Assembly (NCBI RefSeq): GCF_051251085.1
Contig: NZ_JBPCZH010000001.1
Coordinates: forward strand, 372,001 to 436,000
DNA: 64,000 nucleotides
Origin: Cernens ardua
GTDB taxonomy: Bacteria > Pseudomonadota > Gammaproteobacteria > Pseudomonadales > Halomonadaceae
Direction of reading: 5' to 3'
Below the pieces are notes generated by a model. It made no database searches, was not told where the DNA came from, and saw only the letters and a list, made by a program, of their open reading frames with translations. Below are positions 18,014-27,574 of the stretch, in pieces. The position numbers were made by a program, and so were the translations under genes. Positions within the stretch are counted from its first letter, which is position 1; each line of letters begins with the position of its first letter.

Positions 18014-18553
18014 ATGAGCTTTAATAGTATTGTTGCCGGGAAGAACGTTCCTGAAGATATTTATGTAGTCATTGAAATTCCTGCCAATCATTCACCTATC
18101 AAATACGAAGTTGACAAGGAATTTGACTGCCTGATGGTGGATCGCTTTTTATCCACCCCCATGTTCTACCCGGCCAACTACGGCTACATCTCGCAGACAC
18201 TGGCTGATGATGGTGACCCTGCGGATGCATTGGTAGTTACCCCTTATCCGGTTGAACCCGGTAGCGTCATTCGTGCACGCCCCGTAGGCGTTCTACGCAT
18301 GAGCGATGAAGCAGGCGATGATGCCAAACTGGTGTGTGTACCTCATACCAAACTCACCAAGCAATATGATGACGTACAGAAAATCAGTGACCTCCCTGAA
18401 CTGCTTCGTCAACAGATTGCTCACTTCTTCGAGAACTACAAGGATCTTGAAAAAGGCAAATGGGTCAAGGTTGAAGGTTGGGGGGATATTGATGAAGCCC
18501 ACCAGATCATCAGCAAGGCAGTGGCTGCTTATAAAAGTGAAAATCAGGACTGA
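18014..18553 (+). CDS. ppa: Inorganic pyrophosphatase
   Basis: Family I soluble pyrophosphatase, which hydrolyses PPi released by biosynthesis. I start it at the ATG at 18014 (179 residues), beginning M-S-F-N-S-I-V-A-G-K; the longer frame would run through the promoter. The metal-binding signature is present as D-G-D-P-A-D-A, with alanine where family members usually have a larger aliphatic residue after proline. The active-site segments Y-E-V-D-K and M-F-Y-P-A-N-Y-G-Y-I are intact. It is a single gene. Confidence 0.96.
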   Translation: MSFNSIVAGKNVPEDIYVVIEIPANHSPIKYEVDKEFDCLMVDRFLSTPMFYPANYGYISQTLADDGDPADALVVTPYPVEPGSVIRARPVGVLRMSDEAGDDAKLVCVPHTKLTKQYDDVQKISDLPELLRQQIAHFFENYKDLEKGKWVKVEGWGDIDEAHQIISKAVAAYKSENQD

Positions 18554-18692
18554 TTACTGACATAAATCAGGTATTAGTCCTATGGGTTCACACCTTACTT
18601 CATCGTTTTACGTTGTTGATGAGGCAAAGTGCTCAATCATCCTATCCATAAAGCATGAAGTGGCAGCAAAACCCATTTAGCTGTGAACCCTT

Positions 18693-18724
18693 TAACGCCT
18701 GAAGAGTCCAATCTTCGGGCGTTA
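18693..18724 (+). terminator. Hairpin downstream of ppa
   Basis: A 12-bp stem with one G-U pair (18693-18704 with 18713-18724) closes an 8-nt loop 140 nt past the ppa stop. The tract after it is only mildly T-rich. The remaining 18554-18924 gap shows no gene; it should carry the dsbD promoter. Confidence 0.5.
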
Positions 18725-18924
18725 TTCATATATACTGATTCCTTTCATCGTCCTTGTATGAAAGCATCAATCTCGGACGCTGACGGTTGAATATTCAGCC
18801 ACAGAGCCAGTCTTGCAAAAAGAGTGATTTTCGCCGGGGAAATCATGTTAGCTGATATATTCAGCGAGTGGTCCCCATGCGCTGCTCCCAGCAGGCGATG
18901 ACCACAGGTAGATGAGAGCCATTC

Positions 18925-20916
18925 ATGCGTTATCCTATTTTCCTTGCGCTGTTATTAACTACCCTCATCACATTGTGCTCGACAGCATGGTCCTTCACGT
19001 TTCAGCAGGAACATCCTGTTCAGGGAAACATGAACTATGTGTCGCCGCAGGGCGCATCTCAGTCATCTCTTTTCATGGATACTCAGCAACATCATTTCCT
19101 TCCAGTAGACACGGCTTTTCAACCCCATGTCTGGCAGGAAAAAGATCGGGTTTGGGTTCTTATCAACATACACCCGGGCTATTACCTGTACCGCCATCGT
19201 ATCCAAGTGAGTAGCCCTGACAACAAACTCACCTTAGGCGCACTGACACTTCCCCAGGGCATCATCAAACAGGATCGTTTTATGGGAAAGGTACAGGTCT
19301 ATCGTCATCGTCTACTATTCAGTGTACCTATTATTCAGACCCAATCACGATCTACAGCCCCTCATATTGTTCTTGCCTATCAGGGGTGTGCAGATGCGGG
19401 GTTGTGCTATCCCCCTGAGCACAAGACTCTGGAAGTTCAACAGAATACGTTGTCTCACGAGGCGGCACTGCCCCTCCAACAGGCACCATCGGATGATACT
19501 ACTCACTCCAGGGAGAGCATCGATTCACCTCTAACAGCCCCCACTCAACCCTCACCCGCAATTCAATCAGGTGACAGGGCAACGGTTACCGTCTGGCAAT
19601 TGGGTATTCTTTTCATCGCGGGCATCGGGCTGGTATTCACCCCTTGTGTACTGCCCATGCTTCCCATTGTTGCAGCGTTGGTCGTTGGTCAATCCAATAC
19701 CATGCGCCGCTCGCTTTGGTTATCGCTTTGTTATGTCGGCGGCATGGTTGTCATGTATACACTGGTGGGGATGGTTATCGGCCTGGTAGGCGCCGGTCTT
19801 AACCTGCAGGCACGTCTGCAATCCCCATGGGTTGTCGTACCCTTCGCAGGTCTGTTTGTCCTTTTGGCCTTTTTCACGCTGGAATGGATTCGTTTACCGA
19901 CTCTAGGCATAGGACAAAAAGCCGGTAGGTTAGAGGAAAAATTCAGGCAATTGGGGCCATTAGGTCTGGTAATTGCCGGTGCATTATCGACATTGATTAT
20001 CAGCCCGTGCCTGTCAGCACCACTGGCTGGAGTACTCACCTATATATCAACGACTGGCAATGCAGTTGCAGGCGGGCTCTCTCTCTTCGTCCTTGCGCTC
20101 GGTATGGGAATCCCGCTGATACTCGTGTGTGTGTTCGGTTCCGGCATTCTTCCGCAGAGGGGCGCCTGGATGGAACGAGTCCGTCATCTAAGTGCTGTCA
20201 TTCTGTTAGGTGTTGCACTCTGGCTCGTCAGCGCCTGGCTGCCCAATCAACTGGTCCTCCTTCTGGAAGGCTGGCTGGCGCTAATGGCCGGCCTTATGCT
20301 GGGCGCCTTCCAATCTTCGGCCCCGATGGCACTTCGGGCGGCCGCGCTCATATTGATTATCTGGGGAAGCACCTGCGTGATTGGGCTGGCAACAGGAAAA
20401 GGGACAGCGGTGAGGCCCCTAGCGCTTACGTCACACCCTGCCCCTTCGTTACAGGAAACGTCAACGTTACCTACTCATGACAACGCTATGCCAACATCGG
20501 CTTCCGTGGCAACGGAACAGAACACTCTGCCACAGGCACCGCATTTCACCACAATTACGACACTTGCTGAATTGCATGAGCTGCAAAAGCAGGCCAGGGA
20601 ACAACATCGCCCCCTGATGCTCGATCTCTATGCAGATTGGTGTGTCAGTTGCAAGCGTATGGAAGCCGAGTTATTTCCGAAGGACATCATCGCCAAACAA
20701 CTTGCACGATTCACTCTGGTGCGTTTTGACATGACTCGAAACAATACCGATGCACGTTCACTTTTAATGCAATATCACCTTTTTGGACCTCCCAGCATTC
20801 TCTTTTTTGTAGATGGCAATGAACTCCCCTCCTTGAGATTGCAAGGTGAACCTTCATCGCAACAATTTCTTTCGGTGTTAACCCGGGTCCAAAATGGCAT
20901 GCAACAAGGTAGTTAG
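18925..20916 (+). CDS. dsbD: Thiol:disulfide interchange protein DsbD
   Basis: Carries electrons from cytoplasmic thioredoxin across the inner membrane to periplasmic DsbC/DsbG and cytochrome c maturation. Order of parts: Sec signal peptide (residues 1 to about 24), N-terminal immunoglobulin-like domain with the C-x6-C pair C-A-D-A-G-L-C, an eight-helix transmembrane domain with cysteines 241 (F-T-P-C-V-L-P) and 362 (I-S-P-C-L-S), and a C-terminal thioredoxin domain with C573-V-S-C576. All six redox cysteines are present. A longer-than-usual polar stretch, residues about 490-545, precedes the thioredoxin domain. Confidence 0.97.
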   Translation: MRYPIFLALLLTTLITLCSTAWSFTFQQEHPVQGNMNYVSPQGASQSSLFMDTQQHHFLPVDTAFQPHVWQEKDRVWVLINIHPGYYLYRHRIQVSSPDNKLTLGALTLPQGIIKQDRFMGKVQVYRHRLLFSVPIIQTQSRSTAPHIVLAYQGCADAGLCYPPEHKTLEVQQNTLSHEAALPLQQAPSDDTTHSRESIDSPLTAPTQPSPAIQSGDRATVTVWQLGILFIAGIGLVFTPCVLPMLPIVAALVVGQSNTMRRSLWLSLCYVGGMVVMYTLVGMVIGLVGAGLNLQARLQSPWVVVPFAGLFVLLAFFTLEWIRLPTLGIGQKAGRLEEKFRQLGPLGLVIAGALSTLIISPCLSAPLAGVLTYISTTGNAVAGGLSLFVLALGMGIPLILVCVFGSGILPQRGAWMERVRHLSAVILLGVALWLVSAWLPNQLVLLLEGWLALMAGLMLGAFQSSAPMALRAAALILIIWGSTCVIGLATGKGTAVRPLALTSHPAPSLQETSTLPTHDNAMPTSASVATEQNTLPQAPHFTTITTLAELHELQKQAREQHRPLMLDLYADWCVSCKRMEAELFPKDIIAKQLARFTLVRFDMTRNNTDARSLLMQYHLFGPPSILFFVDGNELPSLRLQGEPSSQQFLSVLTRVQNGMQQGS

Positions 20917-20985
20917 CGTCAATAACGCGTTTTTAGACACATAAAGCTTCCACCTTTCATGGTTTATACGCGATTTATACATGCC

Positions 20986-21012
20986 TGACACTGGACAGCT
21001 GTCTTTTTTTTC
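20986..21012 (+). terminator. Possible dsbD terminator
   Basis: A short dyad (GACA...TGTC around 20987-21002) is followed directly by a run of eight T at 21004-21011. The stem is weak but the T-tract is strong. The gap 20917-21248 otherwise holds only the accB promoter region. Confidence 0.4.
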
Positions 21013-21248
21013 GGCAAACTGCGCCGACAGTGGCAATTTAAGCAAACGTCCAGCAACGTGCTGGTATCCTGTTAGATTCTCTACCGGTTAACAGCGTTTT
21101 TCATAACCGTTATCAACGTCTGCTCAATTTCTGCCCATTTTTTCAATGCGCTGGATCACGTTTTTCACTTCTCCTGATGATATGGAGGCGTAGTAAAGCG
21201 TTTTTATCTTTCCAGCCCTCTTTATTGGTATTACTTCACAGGAATTCC

Positions 21249-21716
21249 ATGGATATTCGCAAAGTAAAAAAACTGATTGAGCTTCTTGAAGAATCCAACA
21301 TTAGCGAAATCGAGATCCAGGAAGGCGAAGAGTCTGTCCGCATCAGTCGTAACTTCACCAGCGGTCAGGCTGCACAAGCGCCCATGGCCCCAGCCACTTA
21401 CTACGCAGGTGGCATTCCTCAGGCACCGACACCTGCTGCTGGTGAACCTGCCGAAGCACCCAAGGCGCCCGATGCACCTGCCGGACATCAGGTTACTTCT
21501 CCCATGGTAGGTACCTTCTACCGCGCACCTGCACCAGGCGCCAAAGTGTTTGCCGAAGTCGGTCAAACCGTGAAGAAAGGCGATACGGTCTGCATCGTTG
21601 AAGCAATGAAGATGATGAACCAGATTGAAGCCGACAAGGATGGTGTCATCGAAGCCATTCTGGTGGAAGACGGTGAACCGGTCGAATATGACCAGCCTCT
21701 GGTTATTATCGGTTAA
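21249..21716 (+). CDS. accB: Biotin carboxyl carrier protein of acetyl-CoA carboxylase
   Basis: Carries the biotin that is carboxylated by AccC in the first step of fatty acid synthesis. The 155-residue protein starts M-D-I-R-K-V-K-K-L at 21249 with AGGA upstream. It has the N-terminal segment, an alanine/proline-rich linker (residues about 40-77) and the C-terminal biotinyl domain with E-A-M-K121-M, where Lys121 is the biotinylation site. accC follows after 32 bp and the two form the usual operon. Confidence 0.97.
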   Translation: MDIRKVKKLIELLEESNISEIEIQEGEESVRISRNFTSGQAAQAPMAPATYYAGGIPQAPTPAAGEPAEAPKAPDAPAGHQVTSPMVGTFYRAPAPGAKVFAEVGQTVKKGDTVCIVEAMKMMNQIEADKDGVIEAILVEDGEPVEYDQPLVIIG

Positions 21717-21748
21717 TTCTTCTTCTCACTTTGCCAACGAGAACCCTC

Positions 21749-23092
21749 ATGTTACAAAAGGTGTTGATCGCCAACCGCGGCGAAATAGCATTACGTATTC
21801 TTCGAGCCTGCAAAGAGCTGGGTATCAAAACCGTAGCGGCTCACTCCAAGGCAGACCGTGATCTGATTCACGTGCGCCTTGCTGATGAAGCTGTCTGCAT
21901 TGGCCCTGCGCCATCGCCTGCATCCTATCTGAACATTCCGGCACTTATCTCAGCTGCTGAGGTCACCGATGCCCAGGCCATTCACCCGGGTTACGGCTTC
22001 CTGTCCGAGAACGCTGACTTTGCCGAACAGGTTGAACGCTCAGGCTTCACCTTTGTGGGACCAACCGCAGACGTTATCCGCCTGATGGGTGACAAAGTCT
22101 CTGCCATTGAAGCCATGAAGAAAGCCGGTGTCCCCACTGTTCCCGGTTCCGATGGCCCACTGCCCGATGATGAAGAAACCCAGCTGGCAATTGCCGAGCG
22201 TATTGGCTATCCGGTTATCATCAAGGCAGCAGCGGGTGGCGGTGGACGCGGCATGCGCGTCGTTCATTCTGCCAAAGAGCTCAATGATGCCGTGGCCATC
22301 ACCAAAACGGAAGCCAATGCAGCATTCGGTTCCGGTGTGGTTTACATGGAGAAATTCCTTGAACGCCCACGCCACGTGGAAGTTCAGGTATTGGCTGATG
22401 GTCAGGGCCACGCGGTGCATCTTTATGACCGTGACTGCTCACTTCAGCGTCGCCATCAGAAAGTACTCGAAGAAGCACCTGCGCCGCATCTGAATGAAGA
22501 AGCACGTGCAGCTGTATTGAAGTCATGCGTCGATGCCTGTATTGAAATCGGCTATCGTGGCGCGGGGACATTCGAATTCCTGTACGAAAATGGTGAATAC
22601 TTCTTCATCGAGATGAATACACGTGTACAGGTAGAACACCCTGTTACCGAAATGGTCACCGGTGTGGATATCGTCAAGGAGCAGTTGCGTATTGCTTCCG
22701 GCCTGCCCCTGTCCATCACGCAGGAAGATGTTCAATTGAACGGCCACTCTTTCGAGTGTCGTATCAATGCGGAAGATGCGCGTACCTTCATGCCATCACC
22801 CGGTAAAATTGACTTCTATCATGCACCCGGCGGTATCGGTGTACGTATGGATTCGCATCTTTACACGGGCTATACCGTTCCACCGAACTATGATTCATTG
22901 ATTGGCAAGCTGATCACTCATGGTGAAGATCGTGACAGCGCCCTTATGCGTATGCGTAACGCGTTGGATGAGCTACTGGTCGAAGGTATCAAGACCAATA
23001 TCGAACTTCAGCAGGATCTGGTTCGTGATGAAGCCTTCTCCAAGGGAGGCGTCAATATCCACTACCTCGAACATAAACTGGGGATTAACTGA
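21749..23092 (+). CDS. accC: Biotin carboxylase of acetyl-CoA carboxylase
   Basis: ATP-grasp enzyme that carboxylates biotin on AccB. The start at 21749 gives M-L-Q-K-V-L-I-A-N-R-G-E-I-A and 447 residues, matching E. coli AccC closely; an upstream TTG at 21731 would add six residues. The glycine-rich ATP loop A-A-G-G-G-G-R-G-M-R, the D-C-S-L-Q-R-R-H-Q-K motif and E-M-N-T-R-V-Q-V-E-H are intact. The operon ends at the strong hairpin at 23188-23220. Confidence 0.98.
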   Translation: MLQKVLIANRGEIALRILRACKELGIKTVAAHSKADRDLIHVRLADEAVCIGPAPSPASYLNIPALISAAEVTDAQAIHPGYGFLSENADFAEQVERSGFTFVGPTADVIRLMGDKVSAIEAMKKAGVPTVPGSDGPLPDDEETQLAIAERIGYPVIIKAAAGGGGRGMRVVHSAKELNDAVAITKTEANAAFGSGVVYMEKFLERPRHVEVQVLADGQGHAVHLYDRDCSLQRRHQKVLEEAPAPHLNEEARAAVLKSCVDACIEIGYRGAGTFEFLYENGEYFFIEMNTRVQVEHPVTEMVTGVDIVKEQLRIASGLPLSITQEDVQLNGHSFECRINAEDARTFMPSPGKIDFYHAPGGIGVRMDSHLYTGYTVPPNYDSLIGKLITHGEDRDSALMRMRNALDELLVEGIKTNIELQQDLVRDEAFSKGGVNIHYLEHKLGIN

Positions 23093-23187
23093 GTTTTATT
23101 CAATCTCGGTTAAATCAGGCTCTTGTGAGCTTTTGAGAAAGCCATTATGAGAGCCGCCCCATTACGAGCATCGGTATTATTGGCAAT

Positions 23188-23220
23188 AAGGGATTCGATC
23201 ATTCGAGTCCCTTTTCTTTT
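23188..23220 (+). terminator. Terminator of accBC
   Basis: An 11-bp stem (23188-23198 with 23203-23213, one G-U pair), TCAT loop and TTCTTTT tail form a classic intrinsic terminator about 95 nt past the accC stop. Confidence 0.82.
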
Positions 23221-23379
23221 AAAGGTATGGCGTAACCGCCAACGAAATCCATTTTTCTGTATGAAAGGCCCATCCCTGATGAGCTTTTCCGGAAAGAGAG
23301 GCAGGCTATCATTTCGATAGCTGGACTCGCTCATCCCACACACACTTTACTTTATTGCATTCATATGGAGAGCCCAGGC

Positions 23380-24297
23380 ATGGCATGGTTACAGCTTAAA
23401 GCGCGCATTGCCCCTTCTCAGGCTGAACTGCTGGAATCGCTTCTTTTGGATCAGGGCGCTCAAGCCATCACGCTGGAAGATGCCGAAGATCGCCCCTTGT
23501 ATGAGCCGGATATTGGTACCACCCCCTTGTGGGCAGAAACCATTCTGACTGGTTTGTACGATGACCTGGAAGGTATTGAAAGTATGCTCGAACGTGTTCG
23601 TGCCGAATGGGCATCCGTCGAAACCGAAACGCCATGTCCGGAAATCGAGTACGAAATCCTGCAGGATCGAGACTGGAGCCGTGAGTGGATGGACGGTTTT
23701 GAACCGCTGAAAATGGGCCAAAAACTCTGGATCGTGCCGAGCTGGACAGACGCCCCTGAACCCGAGGCCGTCAATCTGATGCTTGATCCGGGGCTCGCTT
23801 TTGGTACAGGCACTCATCCTACCACAGCGCTCTGCCTGCAATGGCTGGATACACTATCTGTTGAGGGGCATCTCGATAACACACGCGTGCTCGATTATGG
23901 ATGTGGTTCAGGTATTCTGGCCATTGCAGCACTCAAGCTGGGTGCAAGCGTTGCGCATGGTGTCGATATCGACCCTCAGGCCCTGCTCGCCAGCCGTGAC
24001 AACGCAGAGCGAAACGGCATCAGTGAGGATCGGTTAACCCTCGCCCTGGCTGAGCAGGCACAGGCACCCACTCGCACGGATTATGACATTGTGGTTGCCA
24101 ATATTCTTGCGGGCCCCTTGGTTGAACTGGCTCCCCTACTCGCTTCGTACATTCCCCCAGGCGGCCAATTTGCCCTCTCGGGCATTCTGGCCAATCAGGC
24201 AGAAGGCCTCGAAGAGGCGTATCAGGCTCAGGGCCTTAACATTGATCATGTCGAAACCCTGGATGGCTGGGTACGCATTAACGGTCATCGCACATGA
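23380..24297 (+). CDS. prmA: Ribosomal protein L11 methyltransferase
   Basis: Trimethylates ribosomal protein uL11 with SAM. The start at 23380 (M-A-W-L-Q-L-K) matches family N termini and has GGAG upstream; the ATG at 23365 lacks a ribosome site. The 305-residue protein has an N-terminal substrate-recognition domain and a class I methyltransferase domain with D-P-G-L-A-F-G-T-G-T-H-P-T-T, the SAM motif V-L-D-Y-G-C-G-S-G-I-L-A and V-V-A-N-I-L-A-G-P-L. It sits between accC and dusB as in many gammaproteobacteria. Confidence 0.97.
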   Translation: MAWLQLKARIAPSQAELLESLLLDQGAQAITLEDAEDRPLYEPDIGTTPLWAETILTGLYDDLEGIESMLERVRAEWASVETETPCPEIEYEILQDRDWSREWMDGFEPLKMGQKLWIVPSWTDAPEPEAVNLMLDPGLAFGTGTHPTTALCLQWLDTLSVEGHLDNTRVLDYGCGSGILAIAALKLGASVAHGVDIDPQALLASRDNAERNGISEDRLTLALAEQAQAPTRTDYDIVVANILAGPLVELAPLLASYIPPGGQFALSGILANQAEGLEEAYQAQGLNIDHVETLDGWVRINGHRT

Positions 24298-24416
24298 TAT
24301 TTTCACGATGAGCACGATACTCAATAGGCATGAATGTGTAACAAGACTTTGCCCGACTTATCACGAATTGTACAATTTTCGATCAATTTAAACTTTTCGA
24401 CTTCAACTCACACCTC

Positions 24417-24442
24417 AAGGAGGCTATCATTAGCCTCCTTTC
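24417..24442 (+). terminator. Hairpin between prmA and dusB
   Basis: A perfect 10-bp stem (24417-24426 with 24431-24440) with a TCAT loop ends in only three T residues. It lies 20 nt before the dusB ATG, so it either terminates prmA transcripts or is a leader element of dusB-fis. Confidence 0.5.
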
Positions 24443-24461
24443 AGTCTGACAAATCGGGCCC

Positions 24462-25481
24462 ATGCACGTAATTAACGATTCTCCCTTGCGCATTGGTCAT
24501 CACCACTTCGAAAACCGGCTTGTTCTCGCCCCCATGGCGGGAGTAACAGACCGACCGTTCCGGCAACTGTGTCGCCAACTCGGAGCAGGGATGGCCGTTG
24601 CCGAAATGCTGACCGCTGACCGAACCTTGTGGCATACACCCAAGTCGCGTCTTCGGATGGATCATCGCGGTGAATCAGGCCCTCGTATTGTTCAGATCGC
24701 TGGTGGAGACGCCCAGCTATTGGCTGACGCCGCCAAAGCCAATGTCGAACACGGTGCCGAAATCATCGATATCAACATGGGGTGCCCGGCAAAAAAGGTG
24801 TGTAACAAGGCAGCAGGCTCTGCATTGCTAAGGGATGAACCGTTGGTAGGTGAAATTCTTGAGGCTGTAGTCGGGGCTGTTGATATCCCCGTGACACTCA
24901 AGATAAGAACCGGTTGGAGCGATGACCAACGTAATGGCATTCGTATTGCGCAGCTGGCGGAGTCATTGGGAATACAAGCCATTTCAGTACATGGCAGAAC
25001 CCGTGAACAAAAATTTAATGGGGAAGCTGAATACGACACCATGCGAGCCATCAAAGCGTCAGTCTCCATCCCCGTTATCGCCAATGGCGATATTGACTCG
25101 GCGGAAAAGGCAGCGCAAGTCCTTGCCTATACAAAAGCGGATGGGCTGATGATTGGCCGTGCAGCCCAGGGTAATCCATGGATTTTCGCTCAGATTCAGC
25201 ATTTTCTGACCTATGGAGAGCAGCTGGCTCCTCCTACACTGGAAGAACGTCGCCGTACCATGCGGGCACACTTGAATGCGCTATATGAGCATTATGGTGA
25301 ATACATGGGAGTACGCGTGGCACGCAAACATATCGCCTGGTATCTGGCGACCCTGAAGGATGGACAGGAAGCACGCAAGCGTTTTAATTCCCTTGAAAGC
25401 TGCGATGATCAACTTGCCTGCCTGGAACAGTTTTTTGACAACACTTCGAGCAACACAGCGCTCGACGGAATACACGTATAA
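24462..25481 (+). CDS. dusB: tRNA-dihydrouridine synthase B
   Basis: FMN enzyme that reduces specific uridines of tRNA (position 17 in E. coli). The 339-residue TIM-barrel protein has the N-terminal A-P-M-A-G-V-T-D-R-P-F-R, the catalytic cysteine in N-M-G-C-P-A-K-K-V-C, and N-G-D-I-D-S and G-R-A-A-Q-G-N-P-W in the FMN phosphate site. No obvious ribosome site precedes the ATG. Its stop overlaps the fis start by one base (TAATG), so Fis translation is coupled to DusB, as in E. coli where the pair is one growth-regulated operon. Confidence 0.97.
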   Translation: MHVINDSPLRIGHHHFENRLVLAPMAGVTDRPFRQLCRQLGAGMAVAEMLTADRTLWHTPKSRLRMDHRGESGPRIVQIAGGDAQLLADAAKANVEHGAEIIDINMGCPAKKVCNKAAGSALLRDEPLVGEILEAVVGAVDIPVTLKIRTGWSDDQRNGIRIAQLAESLGIQAISVHGRTREQKFNGEAEYDTMRAIKASVSIPVIANGDIDSAEKAAQVLAYTKADGLMIGRAAQGNPWIFAQIQHFLTYGEQLAPPTLEERRRTMRAHLNALYEHYGEYMGVRVARKHIAWYLATLKDGQEARKRFNSLESCDDQLACLEQFFDNTSSNTALDGIHV

Positions 25482-25795
25482 TGAATCAACATAACTCTTC
25501 GCTATCCAACGAAACACAACATGATGCCTCACTCGCCAACACTGTAAGCTCAGCCGAGAACTGCGAATGTCTGACGCTACGTGAAACAGTGGCACTGACG
25601 ATGACACGCTATTTCAATCATCTTGAAGGGGAAAATGTCTCCGACCTATACCAAATGGTACTGAGTGAAGTGGAAGCTCCCCTGCTTGAAAGCGTCATGA
25701 AATATGTCAGAGGCAATCAAACGACAGCCGCACAGATGCTTGGGCTGAACCGTGGCACGTTGAGAAAAAAACTGAAGCAGTACGGTCTTCTATAA
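25481..25795 (+). CDS. fis: DNA-binding protein Fis
   Basis: Nucleoid-associated protein that bends DNA and activates rRNA and tRNA promoters in fast growth. The 104-residue protein keeps the acidic core helix region (L-Y-Q-M-V-L-S-E-V-E-A-P-L-L-E) and the C-terminal helix-turn-helix N-Q-T-T-A-A-Q-M-L-G-L-N-R-G-T-L-R-K-K-L. The first 30 residues are a variable polar arm. It overlaps dusB by one base; purH follows after 53 bp. Confidence 0.97.
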   Translation: MNQHNSSLSNETQHDASLANTVSSAENCECLTLRETVALTMTRYFNHLEGENVSDLYQMVLSEVEAPLLESVMKYVRGNQTTAAQMLGLNRGTLRKKLKQYGLL

Positions 25796-25848
25796 CGCAC
25801 TAACACATAACCAACAAACTCACCCCCTACTTCGGATTTAGCATCAAG

Positions 25849-27429
25849 ATGACAACCACTCCCATACGTCGCGCGCTGATCAGTGTTTCGGACAAGACCG
25901 GTATCGTAGAGCTCGCCCGTGCTCTGGATGAAAGAGATGTCGAGATTCTTTCCACTGGAGGCACCTTCGCGCTACTGAACAAGGAAGGTATTCGTGTACG
26001 TGAAGTCTCTGACTACACTGGTTTTCCTGAAATCATGGATGGTCGGGTCAAGACATTACACCCTAAAATCCATGGGGGGATTTTGGGGCGTCGTGGGCAG
26101 GATGACAGTGTCATGGAAGCCCATGAGATTGGTCCTATTGATATGGTTGTGGTTAACCTCTATCCCTTTGAAAAAACCGTAGCCAATCCTGAGTGTACAC
26201 TCGAAGAGGCTATCGAGAATATTGATATCGGCGGCCCGACCATGGTTCGTTCATGCGCCAAAAATCATGCATATACTACCATTGTGGTCGATAGCGGTGA
26301 TTATTCACGTGTTATTGAGGCTATGGATGCTCATGGGAATAGCGTCGATGACACCACTCGATTTGATCTTGCAGTAAAAGCATTCGAACATACCGCTGCT
26401 TACGATAGCGCTATTGCTGCTTACCTTGGGCGCAAGGTGGAAAAAGAACAGACCCCCTTCCCCAGAACCTGGGGTGAGCGCTTTAACAAGCGGGAAGACA
26501 TGCGCTATGGTGAAAACCCGCATCAGCAAGCCGCCTTTTATGTGGATACCACGGCAGGCGAAGGTTCTGTTTCCACTGCAAAACAATTGCAAGGCAAGGC
26601 ACTTTCCTACAATAACGTGGCTGATACAGATGCTGCATTGGAGTGTGTAAAATCCTTTACACAACCGGCCTGCGTAATCGTCAAACATGCCAACCCTTGT
26701 GGTGTTGCCGAGGTTCCCGAAGGCAAGGGAGGCATTTTCGAAGCGTATCAGCACGCCTTTGCCACTGATCCTGAATCTGCATTTGGCGGAATTATTGCAT
26801 TCAACCGTGAGCTGGATGCCAAAACGGCGTCTGCCATTGTGGAGCGCCAGTTCGTCGAAGTCATTATTGCCCCTACCATCAGTGAAGACGCTATTCAGGC
26901 AATTTCAGCGAAGAAAAATGTTCGTCTTTTGGCGTCTGGCACATGGGGACCGCAACGTTCTTTCTACTGGGATTACAAACGCGTAAATGGTGGGCTATTG
27001 GTACAAAGCCGGGACAACGGCATGATTACCGCAGATGACCTGCAAATTGTGACCAAACGGGCCCCTACAGAGCAAGAAATCAATGACATGCTGTTTGCCT
27101 GGCGCGTAGCCAAATTCGTCAAGTCCAACGCGATTGTATATGCGAAAAACGAGCAGACTATTGGTGTAGGCGCTGGTCAAATGAGCCGAGTCAACTCAGC
27201 GCGTATCGCCGGCATCAAGGCAGAAAAAGCGGGACTGGAAGTACCGGGCTCCGTCATGGCCAGTGACGCCTTTTTCCCCTTCCGTGACGGTATCGACAAT
27301 GCGGCTGAGGCTGGTATTACAGCCATTATCCAGCCCGGCGGTTCAATTCGCGATGATGAAATCATTGCCGCTGCAAATGAGGCGAATATAGCCATGGTCT
27401 TCACGGGTATGCGTCACTTCCGTCATTGA
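25849..27429 (+). CDS. purH: Bifunctional AICAR transformylase/IMP cyclohydrolase
   Basis: Catalyses the last two steps of IMP synthesis. The 526-residue protein has the N-terminal cyclohydrolase domain (L-I-S-V-S-D-K-T-G, F-P-E-I-M-D-G-R-V-K-T-L-H-P-K) and the C-terminal transformylase domain with R-Y-G-E-N-P-H-Q-Q-A and V-K-H-A-N-P-C-G-V-A. Length is normal. It ends at the strong bidirectional hairpin shared with folE; purD, which follows purH in many relatives, is not here. Confidence 0.98.
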   Translation: MTTTPIRRALISVSDKTGIVELARALDERDVEILSTGGTFALLNKEGIRVREVSDYTGFPEIMDGRVKTLHPKIHGGILGRRGQDDSVMEAHEIGPIDMVVVNLYPFEKTVANPECTLEEAIENIDIGGPTMVRSCAKNHAYTTIVVDSGDYSRVIEAMDAHGNSVDDTTRFDLAVKAFEHTAAYDSAIAAYLGRKVEKEQTPFPRTWGERFNKREDMRYGENPHQQAAFYVDTTAGEGSVSTAKQLQGKALSYNNVADTDAALECVKSFTQPACVIVKHANPCGVAEVPEGKGGIFEAYQHAFATDPESAFGGIIAFNRELDAKTASAIVERQFVEVIIAPTISEDAIQAISAKKNVRLLASGTWGPQRSFYWDYKRVNGGLLVQSRDNGMITADDLQIVTKRAPTEQEINDMLFAWRVAKFVKSNAIVYAKNEQTIGVGAGQMSRVNSARIAGIKAEKAGLEVPGSVMASDAFFPFRDGIDNAAEAGITAIIQPGGSIRDDEIIAAANEANIAMVFTGMRHFRH

Positions 27430-27474
27430 TCATGGGCACAAAAAGTCGATCTCTTTATAGACCGGCCTAATAAA

Positions 27475-27512
27475 AACGGTGGCCTGCATTTAACAGGACC
27501 ACCGTTTTTTAT
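27475..27512. terminator. Bidirectional terminator between purH and folE
   Basis: A stem of about 13 bp with one mismatch (AAACGGTGGCCTG side at 27475) is preceded by A-rich and followed by T-rich sequence, ending TTTTTTATT. It can stop purH on the plus strand and folE on the minus strand. Confidence 0.85.
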
Positions 27513-27574
27513 TGCCGCTGAAGATGATTACTTCCGAGGGAGATTGAAAGTTCACCTTGTCACGTCAGAGCGCA

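Noticed and set aside
23110..23343. A 77-codon minus-strand frame between accC and prmA
   Set aside because: It crosses the accBC terminator hairpin and has no recognisable features.
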